Shown here: positions 29,393 to 40,460 of the stretch, in pieces
Position numbering within the stretch: the stretch's first letter is position 1
How the letters are laid out: each line of letters begins with the position of its first letter
Origin: Gryllotalpicola ginsengisoli DSM 22003
GTDB taxonomy: Bacteria; Actinomycetota; Actinomycetes; Actinomycetales; Microbacteriaceae
Reading direction: 5' to 3'
Assembly (NCBI RefSeq): GCF_000419445.1
Contig: NZ_AULK01000001.1
Location: 310,001 to 374,000 of the forward strand
DNA length: 64,000 bases
The notes under the pieces: generated by a model
Databases searched by the model: none
Told to the model about the DNA's origin: nothing
Seen by the model: only the letters and a program-made list of their open reading frames with translations
Translations under genes and position numbers: made by a program

Positions 29393-29836
29393 ATGACGCT
29401 GTACCGCGAGCGGCTCTATGCCGCGCCTTGGCTGTTCGCCGCCTGCTTCCTCGTCGTCCCCGCCGTGCTGCTCGTGTTCCTGCCGATCAACCCCACGGTG
29501 GGCGTCGTGCTCGCGGTGCTGATGTACCTCGCGATCGTGGCCGCGCTGCTCGCCTCGGCGCCCGTGCTCGAGGTCACCGACGCCGAGTTCCGGGCCGGCC
29601 GGGCCAGCGTCGAGCGGGAGTTCGTGGGCTCGGTGCAGCCGTTCACCGGCGCCGAGGCCCGGGCGCAGCGCGGGGTGCGGCTGGACGCGCGCGCCTGGCT
29701 GCTGCTGCGCGGCTCGCTCCCGGTGGTCAAGGTCGAGATCACGGATGCCGACGACCCGGTGCCCTACTGGCTCGTGTCGACCCGCCGTCCCCATCAGCTG
29801 GCCGAGGTGCTGAACTCGCTGCATGCGGCGGCGTGA
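29393..29836 (+). CDS. DUF3093 membrane protein
   Basis: This 147-residue protein has two membrane segments near the N-terminus (LFAACFLVVPAVLLVFLP and VGVVLAVLMYLAIVAALLA). A soluble PH-like C-terminal domain ends PYWLVSTRRPHQLAEVLN. Its function is unknown; the family is confined to actinobacteria and usually sits beside dut. The ATG at 29393 is chosen; an in-frame TTG at 29381 is possible. Confidence 0.83.
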   Translation: MTLYRERLYAAPWLFAACFLVVPAVLLVFLPINPTVGVVLAVLMYLAIVAALLASAPVLEVTDAEFRAGRASVEREFVGSVQPFTGAEARAQRGVRLDARAWLLLRGSLPVVKVEITDADDPVPYWLVSTRRPHQLAEVLNSLHAAA

Positions 29837-29875
29837 GGCATCCCCCTGCACCCGGAAGGGACGCGCACACAGAAA

Positions 29876-29901
29876 AGGGCTGCGGCGAATGCCGTAGCCC
29901 T
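29876..29901. terminator. Bidirectional terminator between DUF3093 and DUF4193 genes
   Basis: A ten-base-pair stem (AGGGCTGCGG with CCGTAGCCCT, one G-U pair) has a six-base loop, and there is T-rich sequence on both outer sides. It lies between two convergent stop codons. Confidence 0.8.
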
Positions 29902-29940
29902 GTCTGTTGTTCGCTGTGATCTCTCGCGGCGAGGTCGCGC

Positions 29941-30231
29941 TCAGGCAGCGCACTCCATGCAGATCGGACCGAGCTTGGTCTCGTGGTCCAGCTGGGAGCG
30001 GTGCTTCACGAGGAAGCAGCTGACGCACGTGAACTCGTCAGCCTGCGGCGGGAGGACGACCACGTCGAGGTCGAGGTCGGAGAGGTCCGCACCCTGCAGC
30101 TCGAAGCCCGAGGGGTTGTCGGGGTCTTCATCGATGACGGCAGAGCCTTTGTCGGGTACCCGCTCCTTCAGCGCCTCGATCGATTCTGATTCGTCTTCGT
30201 TCTTACGAGGTGCGTCGTAGTCGGTTGCCAT
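29941..30231 (-). CDS. DUF4193 zinc-ribbon-like protein
   Basis: This 96-residue acidic protein begins MATDYDAPRKNED. Its C-terminal CVSC and CMEC pairs are about 25 residues apart and look like a zinc ribbon (DEFTCVSCFLVKHRSQL). Members occur throughout actinobacteria near dut and sigA. The function is unestablished. The start matches the usual family N-terminus; an ATG two codons upstream is possible. Confidence 0.87.
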   Translation of the reverse strand: MATDYDAPRKNEDESESIEALKERVPDKGSAVIDEDPDNPSGFELQGADLSDLDLDVVVLPPQADEFTCVSCFLVKHRSQLDHETKLGPICMECAA

Positions 30232-30435
30232 GCCCATCCACTTTTCGAAATTGCGCGCCGATCAGCGGATCGGCGGCGACAGTTTGCATCATCCGCCGGT
30301 GGAAATCAAACCGATTCGACCCGTTCGGCGGTGACGCTTTCCAAACTCGCGGCACGCCCACGGTATTCCCGGGTCGCGGGGTCATTCCGTGGCATCCTGC
30401 GGAACGTACCCAGTCAGCTCGGAAGGCGTGTGCAC

Positions 30436-31470
30436 ATGCAGGATTTGAAGGTCATCGGAGTCGAGAGCGGCGCCCTTCTCGCTGCGAACGACGACGGCGA
30501 GCGATACCGCATCGCCATCGACGAGGTGCTGCAGTCGAAGCTCAAGCAGCTCCGGGTCGAGCAGCAGCCCGGCGGCGTGAAGATCTCGCCGCGCGAGATC
30601 CAGGCGCACATCCGCGGCGGAATGTCCGCCGAGGACGTGGCGCAGCTCACGGGCGCCAGCCTGGAGTACGTGCAGCGCTTCGAGGGCCCGATCATCGCCG
30701 AGCGCGAGCACATCGTGGCCCAGGCCCTCGCGGTGCCGGTGCGCACGACCAGCGACGTCGACGTGCTCGGCGACGAGGTGACCACCTTCGGCAGCGTGGT
30801 GCGGGAGCGGCTCGAGGCGCTCGGGGCGACCGGCGAGCGCTGGGCGAGCTGGAAGGAGGAGGACGGCGGCTGGGTCGTCAAGCTGTCCTTCACCTCCGAC
30901 GACATCGACCACGACGCCCGCTGGAACTACGACCCGCGCAAGTCGTCCCTCTCCCCCGCGAACGCCGAGGCGACCACTCTGTCCCAGCAGGGCGAGCTGC
31001 CCCAGCACGGACTCATCCCCCGCCTGCGCGCCGTCACCCCGATCGTCTCCGACGACGCGAAGTTCGACAGCGGTCAGTTCGAGTTCGTCGAGCCACGGCG
31101 CCCCGAGGCGGTGCCGCAACTGCCCGCGACGGGCACCGTCAAGCGCAGCGACGACGGCGAGCCCAAGGACGTGCAGAACACCGCCGACCTGCTGGAGGCG
31201 CTGCGGCGCCGCCGCGGCGAGCGGGAGGCCGCGAAGGAGGACTCGCAGCCGATCGAGCTCGACATGCCGCCCGCCGACGAGCCGCGCTCCGGAAGCGGTG
31301 AGCCGGCGCCCGATTCTGGCCCCGCCCCGGTGGCGGCGAACGCCGGCGGCTACACCCGCAACGACACCGGCCCCCTCGGCAGCCGCCGGCGCGGGCGCGC
31401 CTCGATGCCCAGCTGGGACGAGATCGTCTTCGGCCCTCGCGGCGACGACGACGGCAACAACCCGGCCTGA
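30436..31470 (+). CDS. sepH: SepH cell-division protein (DUF3071)
   Basis: This 344-residue protein has an N-terminal SepH/DUF3071 domain (MQDLKVIGVESGALL, ISPREIQAHIRGGMSAEDVA, GASLEYVQRFEGPI) with a helix-turn-helix-like fold. A long disordered tail ends RRRGRASMPSWDEIVFG, the conserved C-terminal motif. SepH proteins bind FtsZ and promote Z-ring assembly in actinobacteria. The ATG at 30436 follows GGAAGG by nine bases. Confidence 0.92.
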   Translation: MQDLKVIGVESGALLAANDDGERYRIAIDEVLQSKLKQLRVEQQPGGVKISPREIQAHIRGGMSAEDVAQLTGASLEYVQRFEGPIIAEREHIVAQALAVPVRTTSDVDVLGDEVTTFGSVVRERLEALGATGERWASWKEEDGGWVVKLSFTSDDIDHDARWNYDPRKSSLSPANAEATTLSQQGELPQHGLIPRLRAVTPIVSDDAKFDSGQFEFVEPRRPEAVPQLPATGTVKRSDDGEPKDVQNTADLLEALRRRRGEREAAKEDSQPIELDMPPADEPRSGSGEPAPDSGPAPVAANAGGYTRNDTGPLGSRRRGRASMPSWDEIVFGPRGDDDGNNPA

Positions 31471-31473
31471 CGG

Positions 31474-31980
31474 TCAGTTGGTGCGAGCGCGGACTCGCGT
31501 GAACGCCGCTCGGACCCAGCTCTCCATCAAGTCCTTATCGCCGGCGGTGTAGCGATCAAGAAAGCGTGATGGCTCCATCGCTTCGCGGGCGGTCGACTCC
31601 GACGACGGAGTGAAGGGCAGCAAACGGCTGATTTCAGCGCCAAAGATGAGCATGTACGTCAGCTCGCGCGGTGACGAGCCGTAGTAGTCGGACTCGACGA
31701 CGTCGACGAGCCAGAGCGCGCCGAGTTCAATGCCCGCCTCCTCGAGGCACTCTCTTCGGGCGGTGTCCTCGGACGTCGCGTCGCTGCGCTGTGTGTGACC
31801 GCCAGGGATGTCGATGCCGCGGTCTGTCAGGACGACGGCGAGCATCAGGCCAGAATCCACATCGATCGGAACTACTGCGACCGAGGTGACCCGATCAGGT
31901 CTTGGGACAGCAATCGGGCCAAGGGAGCGCAACGCCCTGTCGTCCTGACGGTTTCGATCGTCCGAAAAGATGTCGGTCAC
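31474..31980 (-). CDS. Nudix hydrolase
   Basis: This 168-residue protein has a Nudix box whose second half is canonical (RRECLEEAGI) but whose first half, GGHTQRSDATSED, lacks the usual glutamate at the Gx5E position. It is probably a nucleoside-diphosphate-X hydrolase with unknown substrate. Base composition is visibly less GC-rich than the flanking genes, so it may be a recent acquisition. Its stop lies three bases from the sepH stop, tail to tail, and its GTG start follows GGGGAGC. Confidence 0.75.
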   Translation of the reverse strand: MTDIFSDDRNRQDDRALRSLGPIAVPRPDRVTSVAVVPIDVDSGLMLAVVLTDRGIDIPGGHTQRSDATSEDTARRECLEEAGIELGALWLVDVVESDYYGSSPRELTYMLIFGAEISRLLPFTPSSESTAREAMEPSRFLDRYTAGDKDLMESWVRAAFTRVRARTN

Positions 31981-32011
31981 GCGCTCCCCTACAGATACCC
32001 CGCGGCGGCCA

Positions 32012-33172
32012 TCAGGCGGCGAAGGCGCCGAATCCGATCAGGGGCACCTTGACCTCTTCGGGGCTGAACGAGCCGTGCTGGCCGACCATCGCCCAGGCCT
32101 GCTCGCTCGACGACCTCGTGTCGTAGTACACGACCTGGGCGCGCGCGGCGATGAGGAGGTCGCCGATGCGGGGCAGCACTGCGTCGCCGACGCCGTCCGG
32201 TCCGAACCATCCGTTGGCGACCGCCTCGTCGCGCGTGGCGACCCACGCGCGGTGGCCCTCCGCTTCGCGCCACGCGGCGGCGAGGCGCGCGAGGTCGCCG
32301 TCGCTCGCGCCGTGCTCGAGGTGCAGCTGCGGGCAGCGGTAGTCGCCGGCCACGTGCCGCACCCCCTCGATCAGCTCCGGAACGCGATCGAAGAAGACCT
32401 TGCCGCCGGGGGCGATGTCGACCGAGCCGTGATCGGCGGTGACGAGCGCGCCCTCGCCGGGCCGCAGGCCGGCGTCGAGCCGGGCGACGGCCGCGTCGAG
32501 CTCCTCGAGCGCCGCCGTCCACTGCGTCGACTGCCAGCCGTACTGGTGCGAGGCCATGTCGAGCTCGGGAACGTAGAGGTAGACGAGCCGCCGGCCGCCC
32601 TCGGCGAAGATCTTCAGCGCCTCGTCGACGCGATCGGCCATCGAACCGGCGGAGACGTAGGCGGCGCCGCGGTGGATGGCGCGGGTGAGGCTCGAGTCGG
32701 CGTACTTGGCGTCGCCGATCACGTACGCGGGAACCCCGGCCGCCTGGGCGCGCTCGAAGACGGTGGGGCGCAGCTGCCAGCTCTCCGGGGACGGCTCGCC
32801 GCGCCATCCGCTCAGCTGGTTGAACACGCGATCGGATGCCGGGTCGACGACCTCGTACCCGACCATTCCGTGCTGCCCCGGGTAGGCCCCGGTGCAGAGG
32901 TTCGCGAGGGCGACGGCGGTCGTGGTGGGGAACCCGCTGTCGATGGTCGTGCCGCGGTTCAGCCGCGGGGCGAGCGTGCGGGCGTGCCCGCCGCGGGCCT
33001 TGAGCAGCTGCGCGCCGAGCCCGTCGACGAGCACCACCACCGCCCGGTCGACGCCGCGGGAGGCGACCGGGAACGGGAGCTCGCCCTCGCGCCGCTCGAT
33101 GGCGGCGAGGCAACCGGCGAGCACTGCGGCGAGGCTCACAGATCCCGCATACGCGGTCGGTAGCATCGCCAT
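32012..33172 (-). CDS. Alkaline-phosphatase-fold phosphodiesterase/pyrophosphatase
   Basis: This 386-residue enzyme has the alkaline phosphatase fold of the nucleotide pyrophosphatase/phosphodiesterase type. Metal and catalytic motifs are [32 protein letters not shown] (nucleophilic Thr), [20 protein letters not shown] and the C-terminal HGS. The substrate is unknown. The ATG at 33170-33172 has no clear ribosome-binding site. It is divergent from parC across only 55 bases. Confidence 0.86.
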   Translation of the reverse strand: MAMLPTAYAGSVSLAAVLAGCLAAIERREGELPFPVASRGVDRAVVVLVDGLGAQLLKARGGHARTLAPRLNRGTTIDSGFPTTTAVALANLCTGAYPGQHGMVGYEVVDPASDRVFNQLSGWRGEPSPESWQLRPTVFERAQAAGVPAYVIGDAKYADSSLTRAIHRGAAYVSAGSMADRVDEALKIFAEGGRRLVYLYVPELDMASHQYGWQSTQWTAALEELDAAVARLDAGLRPGEGALVTADHGSVDIAPGGKVFFDRVPELIEGVRHVAGDYRCPQLHLEHGASDGDLARLAAAWREAEGHRAWVATRDEAVANGWFGPDGVGDAVLPRIGDLLIAARAQVVYYDTRSSSEQAWAMVGQHGSFSPEEVKVPLIGFGAFAA

Positions 33173-33227
33173 GCGCCCAGTCTGCCATGCGGCCCGGGCG
33201 CCTCCGGTTGACCGACAGATTGCACGA

Positions 33228-35765
<2,538 letters not shown>

Positions 35766-35779
35766 CGCGTCGCCCTCGT

Positions 35780-37864
35780 CTAGGCGTCGATGCGGTCGCG
35801 CGAGAGCCGGTCGGCGGAGTCGATGATGAACTCCTTGCGCGGCGGCACCTCGTTGCCCATGAGCATCTCGAACACCTTCGCCGCCTCCTCGGCGTCCGTG
35901 AGGCGCACGCGGCGCAGCATCCGATTGCGCTTGTCCATCGTCGTCGACGCGAGCTGGTCCGCGTCCATCTCGCCCAGCCCCTTGTACCGCTGGATCGGGT
36001 CCTTGTAGGCGATGTTGCGCTTCTTGAGGTCGGCGAGCACCGCGTGCAGCTCGGCCTCCGAGTAGGTGTAGATCGTCTCGGATGCGCGCGAGCCGCGGCC
36101 CACCGTCACCACCCGGTGCAGCGGCGGAACGGCGGCGAACACCCGGCCGTCCTCGATCATCGGCCGCATGTAGCGGAAGAACAGCGTCAGCAGCAGGGTG
36201 CGGATGTGCGCGCCGTCGACGTCGGCGTCAGACATGATGATGACCTTGCCGTACCGGGCCGCCTCGAGGTCGAAGGTCCGGCCGGAGCCCGCGCCGATCA
36301 CCTGGATGATCGCCGCGCACTCGGCGTTGGAGAGCATGTCGGAGACCGACGCCTTCTGCACGTTGAGGATCTTGCCGCGGATCGGCAGCAGCGCCTGATA
36401 CTCGCTGTCGCGGGCGCGGCGGGCGGTGCCGAGCGCCGAGTCGCCCTCGACGATGAACAGCTCGGACTGCCGGACGTCGGTGGAACGGCAGTCGACCAGC
36501 TTCGCCGGGAGCGAGGACGACTCGAGCGCGTTCTTGCGCCGCTGCGTCTCCTTGTGGGCGCGGGCCGAGATGCGCGACTTCATCTCGCTGACCACCTTGT
36601 CGAGCACGAGCGCCGTCTGCGCCTTGTCGTCGCGCTTGCTCGACCCGAAGCGCTCGGCGAGGCCCTTGCCGATGACGTTCGCGACGATGTTGCGCACGGC
36701 CGGGGTGCCGAGCACCTCCTTGGTCTGCCCCTCGAACTGCGGCTCGGGAAGGCTGACGTTCACCACCGCGGTGAGCCCGGCGAGGATGTCGTCCTTCTCG
36801 AGCTTCTCGTTCGCGCCGACCTTGAGCCGGCGGGCGTTCTGCTCCACCTGGGCCTTGAAGAACTTCATCAGCCCCTGCTCGAAGCCGCTCTGATGCGTGC
36901 CGCCCTTCGGCGTCGCGATGATGTTGACGAAGCTCTTCAGCACCGTCTCGTACCCGGTGCCCCAGCGCATCGCGATGTCGACGTGGCAGGTGCGCTTGAC
37001 ATCGGTGGGCACCATATTGCCGTTCTCGTGCAGCACCGGAACCGTCTCGGTGAAGTGACCCTCGCCCTGGATGCGCCAGGTCTCGGTGATGCCGGGATCG
37101 GGCGCGAGGTACTCGGCGAACTGGGAGATGCCGCCGTCGTACTGGAACTCGACCCGCTCGCCCTCGGGGCTGCGCCGGTCGTCGATGACGATCTTGAGAC
37201 CCGGCACCAGGAACGCCGTTTGACGCGCCCGCGCGACCAGGCCGTCGGGCTGGAAGGTCGCGTCGCGCCCGAAGATCTGCCGGTCGGCCCAGTAACGGAT
37301 GCGTGTGCCGGTGACGCCCTTCTTCACCTTGCCCACCACCCGCAGCTCGCTGCGGGACTCGAACGGGGTGAACGGCGCGTCGGGCCGCGGCTCCCCCGTG
37401 TCGGCGAACACGCCCGGCTCGCCGCGGTGGAAGCTCATCGCCCACGTCTTGCCGTCCCGGTCGACCTCGACGTCGAGCCGCTCGGAGAGCGCGTTGACCA
37501 CCGAGGCGCCCACGCCGTGCAGTCCGCCGGAGGCGGCGTACGAGCCGCCGCCGAACTTGCCGCCGGCGTGCAGCTTGGTGAAGACGACCTCGACCCCCGA
37601 GAGCCCGGTCTTCGGCTCGATGTCGACGGGGATCCCGCGGGCGGTGTCGCGCACCTCCACGCTGTCGTCGGGGTGCAGCACGACCTCGATCTGGTCGCCG
37701 TGGCCGCCGAGGGCCTCGTCGACCGAGTTGTCGATGATCTCCCACAGGCAGTGCATCAGGCCGCGCTCGTCGGTCGAGCCGATGTACATGCCCGGCCGCT
37801 TGCGGACGGCCTCGAGCCCCTCGAGGACGGAGAGATGCCGCGCAGAATAATCAGAGCTCGCCAC
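35780..37864 (-). CDS. parE: DNA topoisomerase IV subunit B (type IIA)
   Basis: This 694-residue ATPase subunit has GHKL ATP-binding motifs (LWEIIDNSVDEALGGHGD, TARGIPVDI, GGLHGVGASVVNALS) and a TOPRIM domain (FIVEGDSALG, MSDADVDGAHIRTLL). A C-terminal IQRYKGLGEM motif follows. It pairs with the ParC product to decatenate chromosomes. The genes are convergent rather than in an operon. The ATG at 37864 lies before a 189-base gap to the DUF7455 gene in which I see no other feature. Confidence 0.93.
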   Translation of the reverse strand: MASSDYSARHLSVLEGLEAVRKRPGMYIGSTDERGLMHCLWEIIDNSVDEALGGHGDQIEVVLHPDDSVEVRDTARGIPVDIEPKTGLSGVEVVFTKLHAGGKFGGGSYAASGGLHGVGASVVNALSERLDVEVDRDGKTWAMSFHRGEPGVFADTGEPRPDAPFTPFESRSELRVVGKVKKGVTGTRIRYWADRQIFGRDATFQPDGLVARARQTAFLVPGLKIVIDDRRSPEGERVEFQYDGGISQFAEYLAPDPGITETWRIQGEGHFTETVPVLHENGNMVPTDVKRTCHVDIAMRWGTGYETVLKSFVNIIATPKGGTHQSGFEQGLMKFFKAQVEQNARRLKVGANEKLEKDDILAGLTAVVNVSLPEPQFEGQTKEVLGTPAVRNIVANVIGKGLAERFGSSKRDDKAQTALVLDKVVSEMKSRISARAHKETQRRKNALESSSLPAKLVDCRSTDVRQSELFIVEGDSALGTARRARDSEYQALLPIRGKILNVQKASVSDMLSNAECAAIIQVIGAGSGRTFDLEAARYGKVIIMSDADVDGAHIRTLLLTLFFRYMRPMIEDGRVFAAVPPLHRVVTVGRGSRASETIYTYSEAELHAVLADLKKRNIAYKDPIQRYKGLGEMDADQLASTTMDKRNRMLRRVRLTDAEEAAKVFEMLMGNEVPPRKEFIIDSADRLSRDRIDA

Positions 37865-38053
37865 GGGTTACAACCTACGTGCCGCGGATCCGAGTTCCCG
37901 GTAGGACACCCCAGGCTGGGGAGGGCCCCAGAAGCCGCACGGTACGCCACAGGCGAAATCCCCGACGTCAAAGCGCCGAATGTCGCCATGCCGTGCTCTA
38001 CTGGATTCATCGCGAAGCGGTTCGAGACGTTCGATACGTAGGAGGTACCTGAA

Positions 38054-38284
38054 ATGTCGTTCCACAGCAACCCGACCGACGACGACCTCCGGGCCGAGCC
38101 GCAGCTGACCGCGGCCGACCGTTGCGACGCCTGCGGTGCGCAGGCATACGTGCGCGTGACGGTGAACGGCACCGAGCTGTTGTTCTGCGCTCACCACGCC
38201 AAGAAGCACCAGGAGAAGCTCGAGGCAGTCGCATCCAGCTGGCACGACGAGTCCTCGAGACTGCTCGAGGAATCGCGGGCGTAA
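38054..38284 (+). CDS. DUF7455 small zinc-finger-like protein
   Basis: This 76-residue protein has LTAADRCDACGAQAYVRVT, then ELLFCAHHAKKHQEKLE, so Cys/Cys/Cys/His could bind zinc. An amphipathic C-terminal helix follows. The family is common next to sigA or parE in actinobacteria. The function is unknown. AGGAGGT eight bases before the ATG is a near-perfect ribosome-binding site, suggesting strong expression. Confidence 0.85.
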   Translation: MSFHSNPTDDDLRAEPQLTAADRCDACGAQAYVRVTVNGTELLFCAHHAKKHQEKLEAVASSWHDESSRLLEESRA

Positions 38285-38304
38285 GCGCCGACAGAGACGT
38301 GGAG

Positions 38305-38330
38305 AAGGGCCAGGCGATCGCCTGGCCCTT
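38305..38330. terminator. Bidirectional terminator
   Basis: A 12-base-pair perfect stem (AAGGGCCAGGCG and complement) with a two-base turn is followed by TTCTCT on the plus strand. It lies between the DUF7455 gene and the convergent racemase gene. Confidence 0.8.
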
Positions 38331-38363
38331 TCTCTATGTCCGCGGTGCCCTCGGCGACCGCGC

Positions 38364-39482
38364 CTACCGGGTCTGCGCCTCCTGCGTCTGTGCGCCGCCC
38401 ACGTAGCGCCGCGGCACGCGCGCCGCGATGCGCGTGGTGATCTCGTCGCCGAGGGTGCCCGACAGCTCGCCCCACCGGCGCACCGTCTGCTCGCCCTCCG
38501 CGCCGCTGCCGAAGAGCACCGCGTCGTCGCCGGCGGCCAGGTGCGAGCCGGTGGCGTCGATCACGAGGTGGTCGCGTTCCACGGCGACGATCGGATGCTG
38601 CATCCGTCGCACCGCGACCGCGGTCCTGCCCGCCACATTGCGCGGCACGCCGTCGCCGTACCCGGCGCTGACGTAGCCGAGCGTGCGCCCGTCGGCGGTC
38701 TGGCGCACGGCGAGCACCTGTGCGCGCAGTGTCATGACGGGGATCACGCCCATCTCGTCCGGCGTCGTGTCGAACGACGGGATGCCCCAGCAGTGCCCGC
38801 CCATGCGCACCAGGTCGAGGCGTACGTCGTCGCGGCGGAATCCGGCGCTGCTGGCGGCGAGGTGCCGCACGTTCACGGTGGCGCCGAGGCGGCGCGCGAC
38901 CGACACGCCGTCGAGGAAGCGTTCGAGGGCGCGGGTGTCCTCCTCCTCCGACGCTTCGGCGATGTGGGTCCAGACCGCGTGTGTGCGCACGAGTCCCTCC
39001 CGCTCGGCCGCGACGGCCGCCGAGACCAGGGCCGGCCAGACCTCGGCCGTGGCGCCGTTGCGGTGCAGGCCGGTGTCGAGTTTGAGATGCAGGCGCGGGG
39101 CGAGGAATGCCGGCCGCTGCCGCAGGGCGCGGGCCGCGTCGGCGATGGCGGCGAGCTCGGCGAGGCTCGAGACGCCGAGATCCACGCGCGCGCGGATGGC
39201 CCGGCCGAAGTCCTCCCCCGGCGGGTAGAGCCAGGAGAGCACCGTGACCTCGGGGCCGATCCCCGCCTCGCGCAGTTCGACCGCCGTGTCGAGGTCGAGG
39301 GCACCGATCGCGCGGATGCCGCATCGCACCGCCTGCGTCGCCGTCTGCACGCGGCCGTGGCCGTACGCGTCGGCCTTGACGACGACCATCAGCTCGGCCG
39401 GGGCGACCGTGGCCTTCAGGTGGGCGATGTTGTGGGCGAGGGCGTCGAGATCGATGACCGCCTCGACCAGCGGGCGGGTCAC
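38364..39482 (-). CDS. alr: Alanine racemase-type protein A: barrel intact, partner tyrosine lost
   Basis: This 372-residue homologue is of PLP-dependent alanine racemase, which makes D-Ala for peptidoglycan. The barrel keeps the active-site set: K36 in VVVKADAYGHG, Y40, R141 in LKLDTGLHRNG, H173, H207, S212 and R226. The C-terminal domain goes from PVMTLRAQVLAVRQTADG straight to LGYVSAGYGDGVPR. About 13 residues holding the usual VSYGxTY catalytic tyrosine are missing, and GRVxMD is replaced by AVERD. In Alr dimers that tyrosine reaches into the other subunit's site. Its GTG overlaps the upstream alr-like gene by four bases, so it probably works with that product as a heterodimer (inference). 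Activity as a homodimer is doubtful. Confidence 0.85.
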   Translation of the reverse strand: MTRPLVEAVIDLDALAHNIAHLKATVAPAELMVVVKADAYGHGRVQTATQAVRCGIRAIGALDLDTAVELREAGIGPEVTVLSWLYPPGEDFGRAIRARVDLGVSSLAELAAIADAARALRQRPAFLAPRLHLKLDTGLHRNGATAEVWPALVSAAVAAEREGLVRTHAVWTHIAEASEEEDTRALERFLDGVSVARRLGATVNVRHLAASSAGFRRDDVRLDLVRMGGHCWGIPSFDTTPDEMGVIPVMTLRAQVLAVRQTADGRTLGYVSAGYGDGVPRNVAGRTAVAVRRMQHPIVAVERDHLVIDATGSHLAAGDDAVLFGSGAEGEQTVRRWGELSGTLGDEITTRIAARVPRRYVGGAQTQEAQTR

Positions 39483-40456
39483 GCGTCGCCCTCCGTCGGG
39501 CGGCGACGGGGCCGAGGCGACAGCCGGGTGGTGATCTCGGCGCTGTGGGTGCCGAGCGCGCGGGCGTGGGCGAACACGGCCGGCTCGCCGCGGCGCGCGT
39601 CGCCGAGCACCGTGACCGGCGTGCCGAGCAGCGGCTCGGGCACGTCGCCCAGATCGAGCATGAACGCGTCCATGGCGACGCGGCCGGCGATGGTGCGCCG
39701 CACCGTCTCGTCACCCAGGGGCACGGATGCCTCGACCCGGTTGCCCGCCGCCCGGGAGAGCCCGTCCCCGTAGCCGAGGGTCACGAGGGCGAGCGTCGTC
39801 TCGCCGGTGGTGCGGTAGGTGTATCCGTAGCTGACGCCCTCGTCGGGGCCCACCCGCTTGGTGGCGGCGATCGGCGCCCACAGGCTGAGCACCGGGGGGA
39901 ACTGCCCGGACACGTCGAGGTCCTGTTCGCTGACCCCGAGCAGCTCGCATCCGATCACGGGGAAGGCGGAGTCGACGAGCACGGCGATGCCGCGGCGCTC
40001 GGCCTCCGCCGTCAGCGCGTCGAGCTCGTCCGGCGCGAGGCCGGGAAGTCCGTCGCCGGTGTCCTCGGCGAGGACGACGCCGGTCACTCCCCCGCCGACG
40101 GCGCGCGCGAACTCGCCCGCGGTGCGCACGAGCGGTGCGACGCCGAGCTCGGCGGCCGCGCGGAAGTCCTCGTCGACGGCGTGCTGCGTGGTGACGAGGA
40201 GGGTCTCCGGGGCGAGGGCGCGCACGCGGCGCGCCTCGTCGAGGCGCGCGGTGACCAGGGCCTGGGCGCCGAGGCGGACGAGGGCGGGCACGACGACGTC
40301 GAGGCCGTGGCCCCAGGCATCCGCCCCCACATCGACGAAAAGGGGCGCGCCCTCGGTGAGTTCGCGGAAGCGCGCGACGTTCGCCTCGAGCTGCTCGAGG
40401 TCAAGCGTGATTTCGCGGAAGGGAACGGGAGCGGGCGGGTGGGGCTGAGCGCTCAC
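39479..40456 (-). CDS. Alanine racemase-type protein B: no PLP lysine, partner tyrosine kept
   Basis: This 325-residue Alr paralogue has a shortened, degenerate barrel. Where Alr has KADAYGHG this protein has GADAWGHG (G44 in place of lysine), and the Arg136- and His166-type residues are not recognisable. The C-terminal domain is canonical: GVSYGYTYRTTGETTLALV (Y210), LGYGDGLSR and AGRVAMDAFMLDLG (M262, D263). The GTG at 40454-40456 starts four bases after the sigA stop. Its stop overlaps the start of the next alr gene (GTGA). It cannot bind PLP as a racemase does but could donate Tyr and Met/Asp to the partner's site. The frame is open and well conserved, so I do not call it a pseudogene. 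Confidence 0.85.
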   Translation of the reverse strand: MSAQPHPPAPVPFREITLDLEQLEANVARFRELTEGAPLFVDVGADAWGHGLDVVVPALVRLGAQALVTARLDEARRVRALAPETLLVTTQHAVDEDFRAAAELGVAPLVRTAGEFARAVGGGVTGVVLAEDTGDGLPGLAPDELDALTAEAERRGIAVLVDSAFPVIGCELLGVSEQDLDVSGQFPPVLSLWAPIAATKRVGPDEGVSYGYTYRTTGETTLALVTLGYGDGLSRAAGNRVEASVPLGDETVRRTIAGRVAMDAFMLDLGDVPEPLLGTPVTVLGDARRGEPAVFAHARALGTHSAEITTRLSPRPRRRPTEGDA

Positions 40457-40460
40457 CGGC

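Noticed and set aside
39479-40456. Alr-like protein B as a pseudogene
   Set aside because: The frame is intact and overlaps its neighbour for coupling. Its whole C-terminal domain is conserved exactly where protein A has lost function, which argues for selection.
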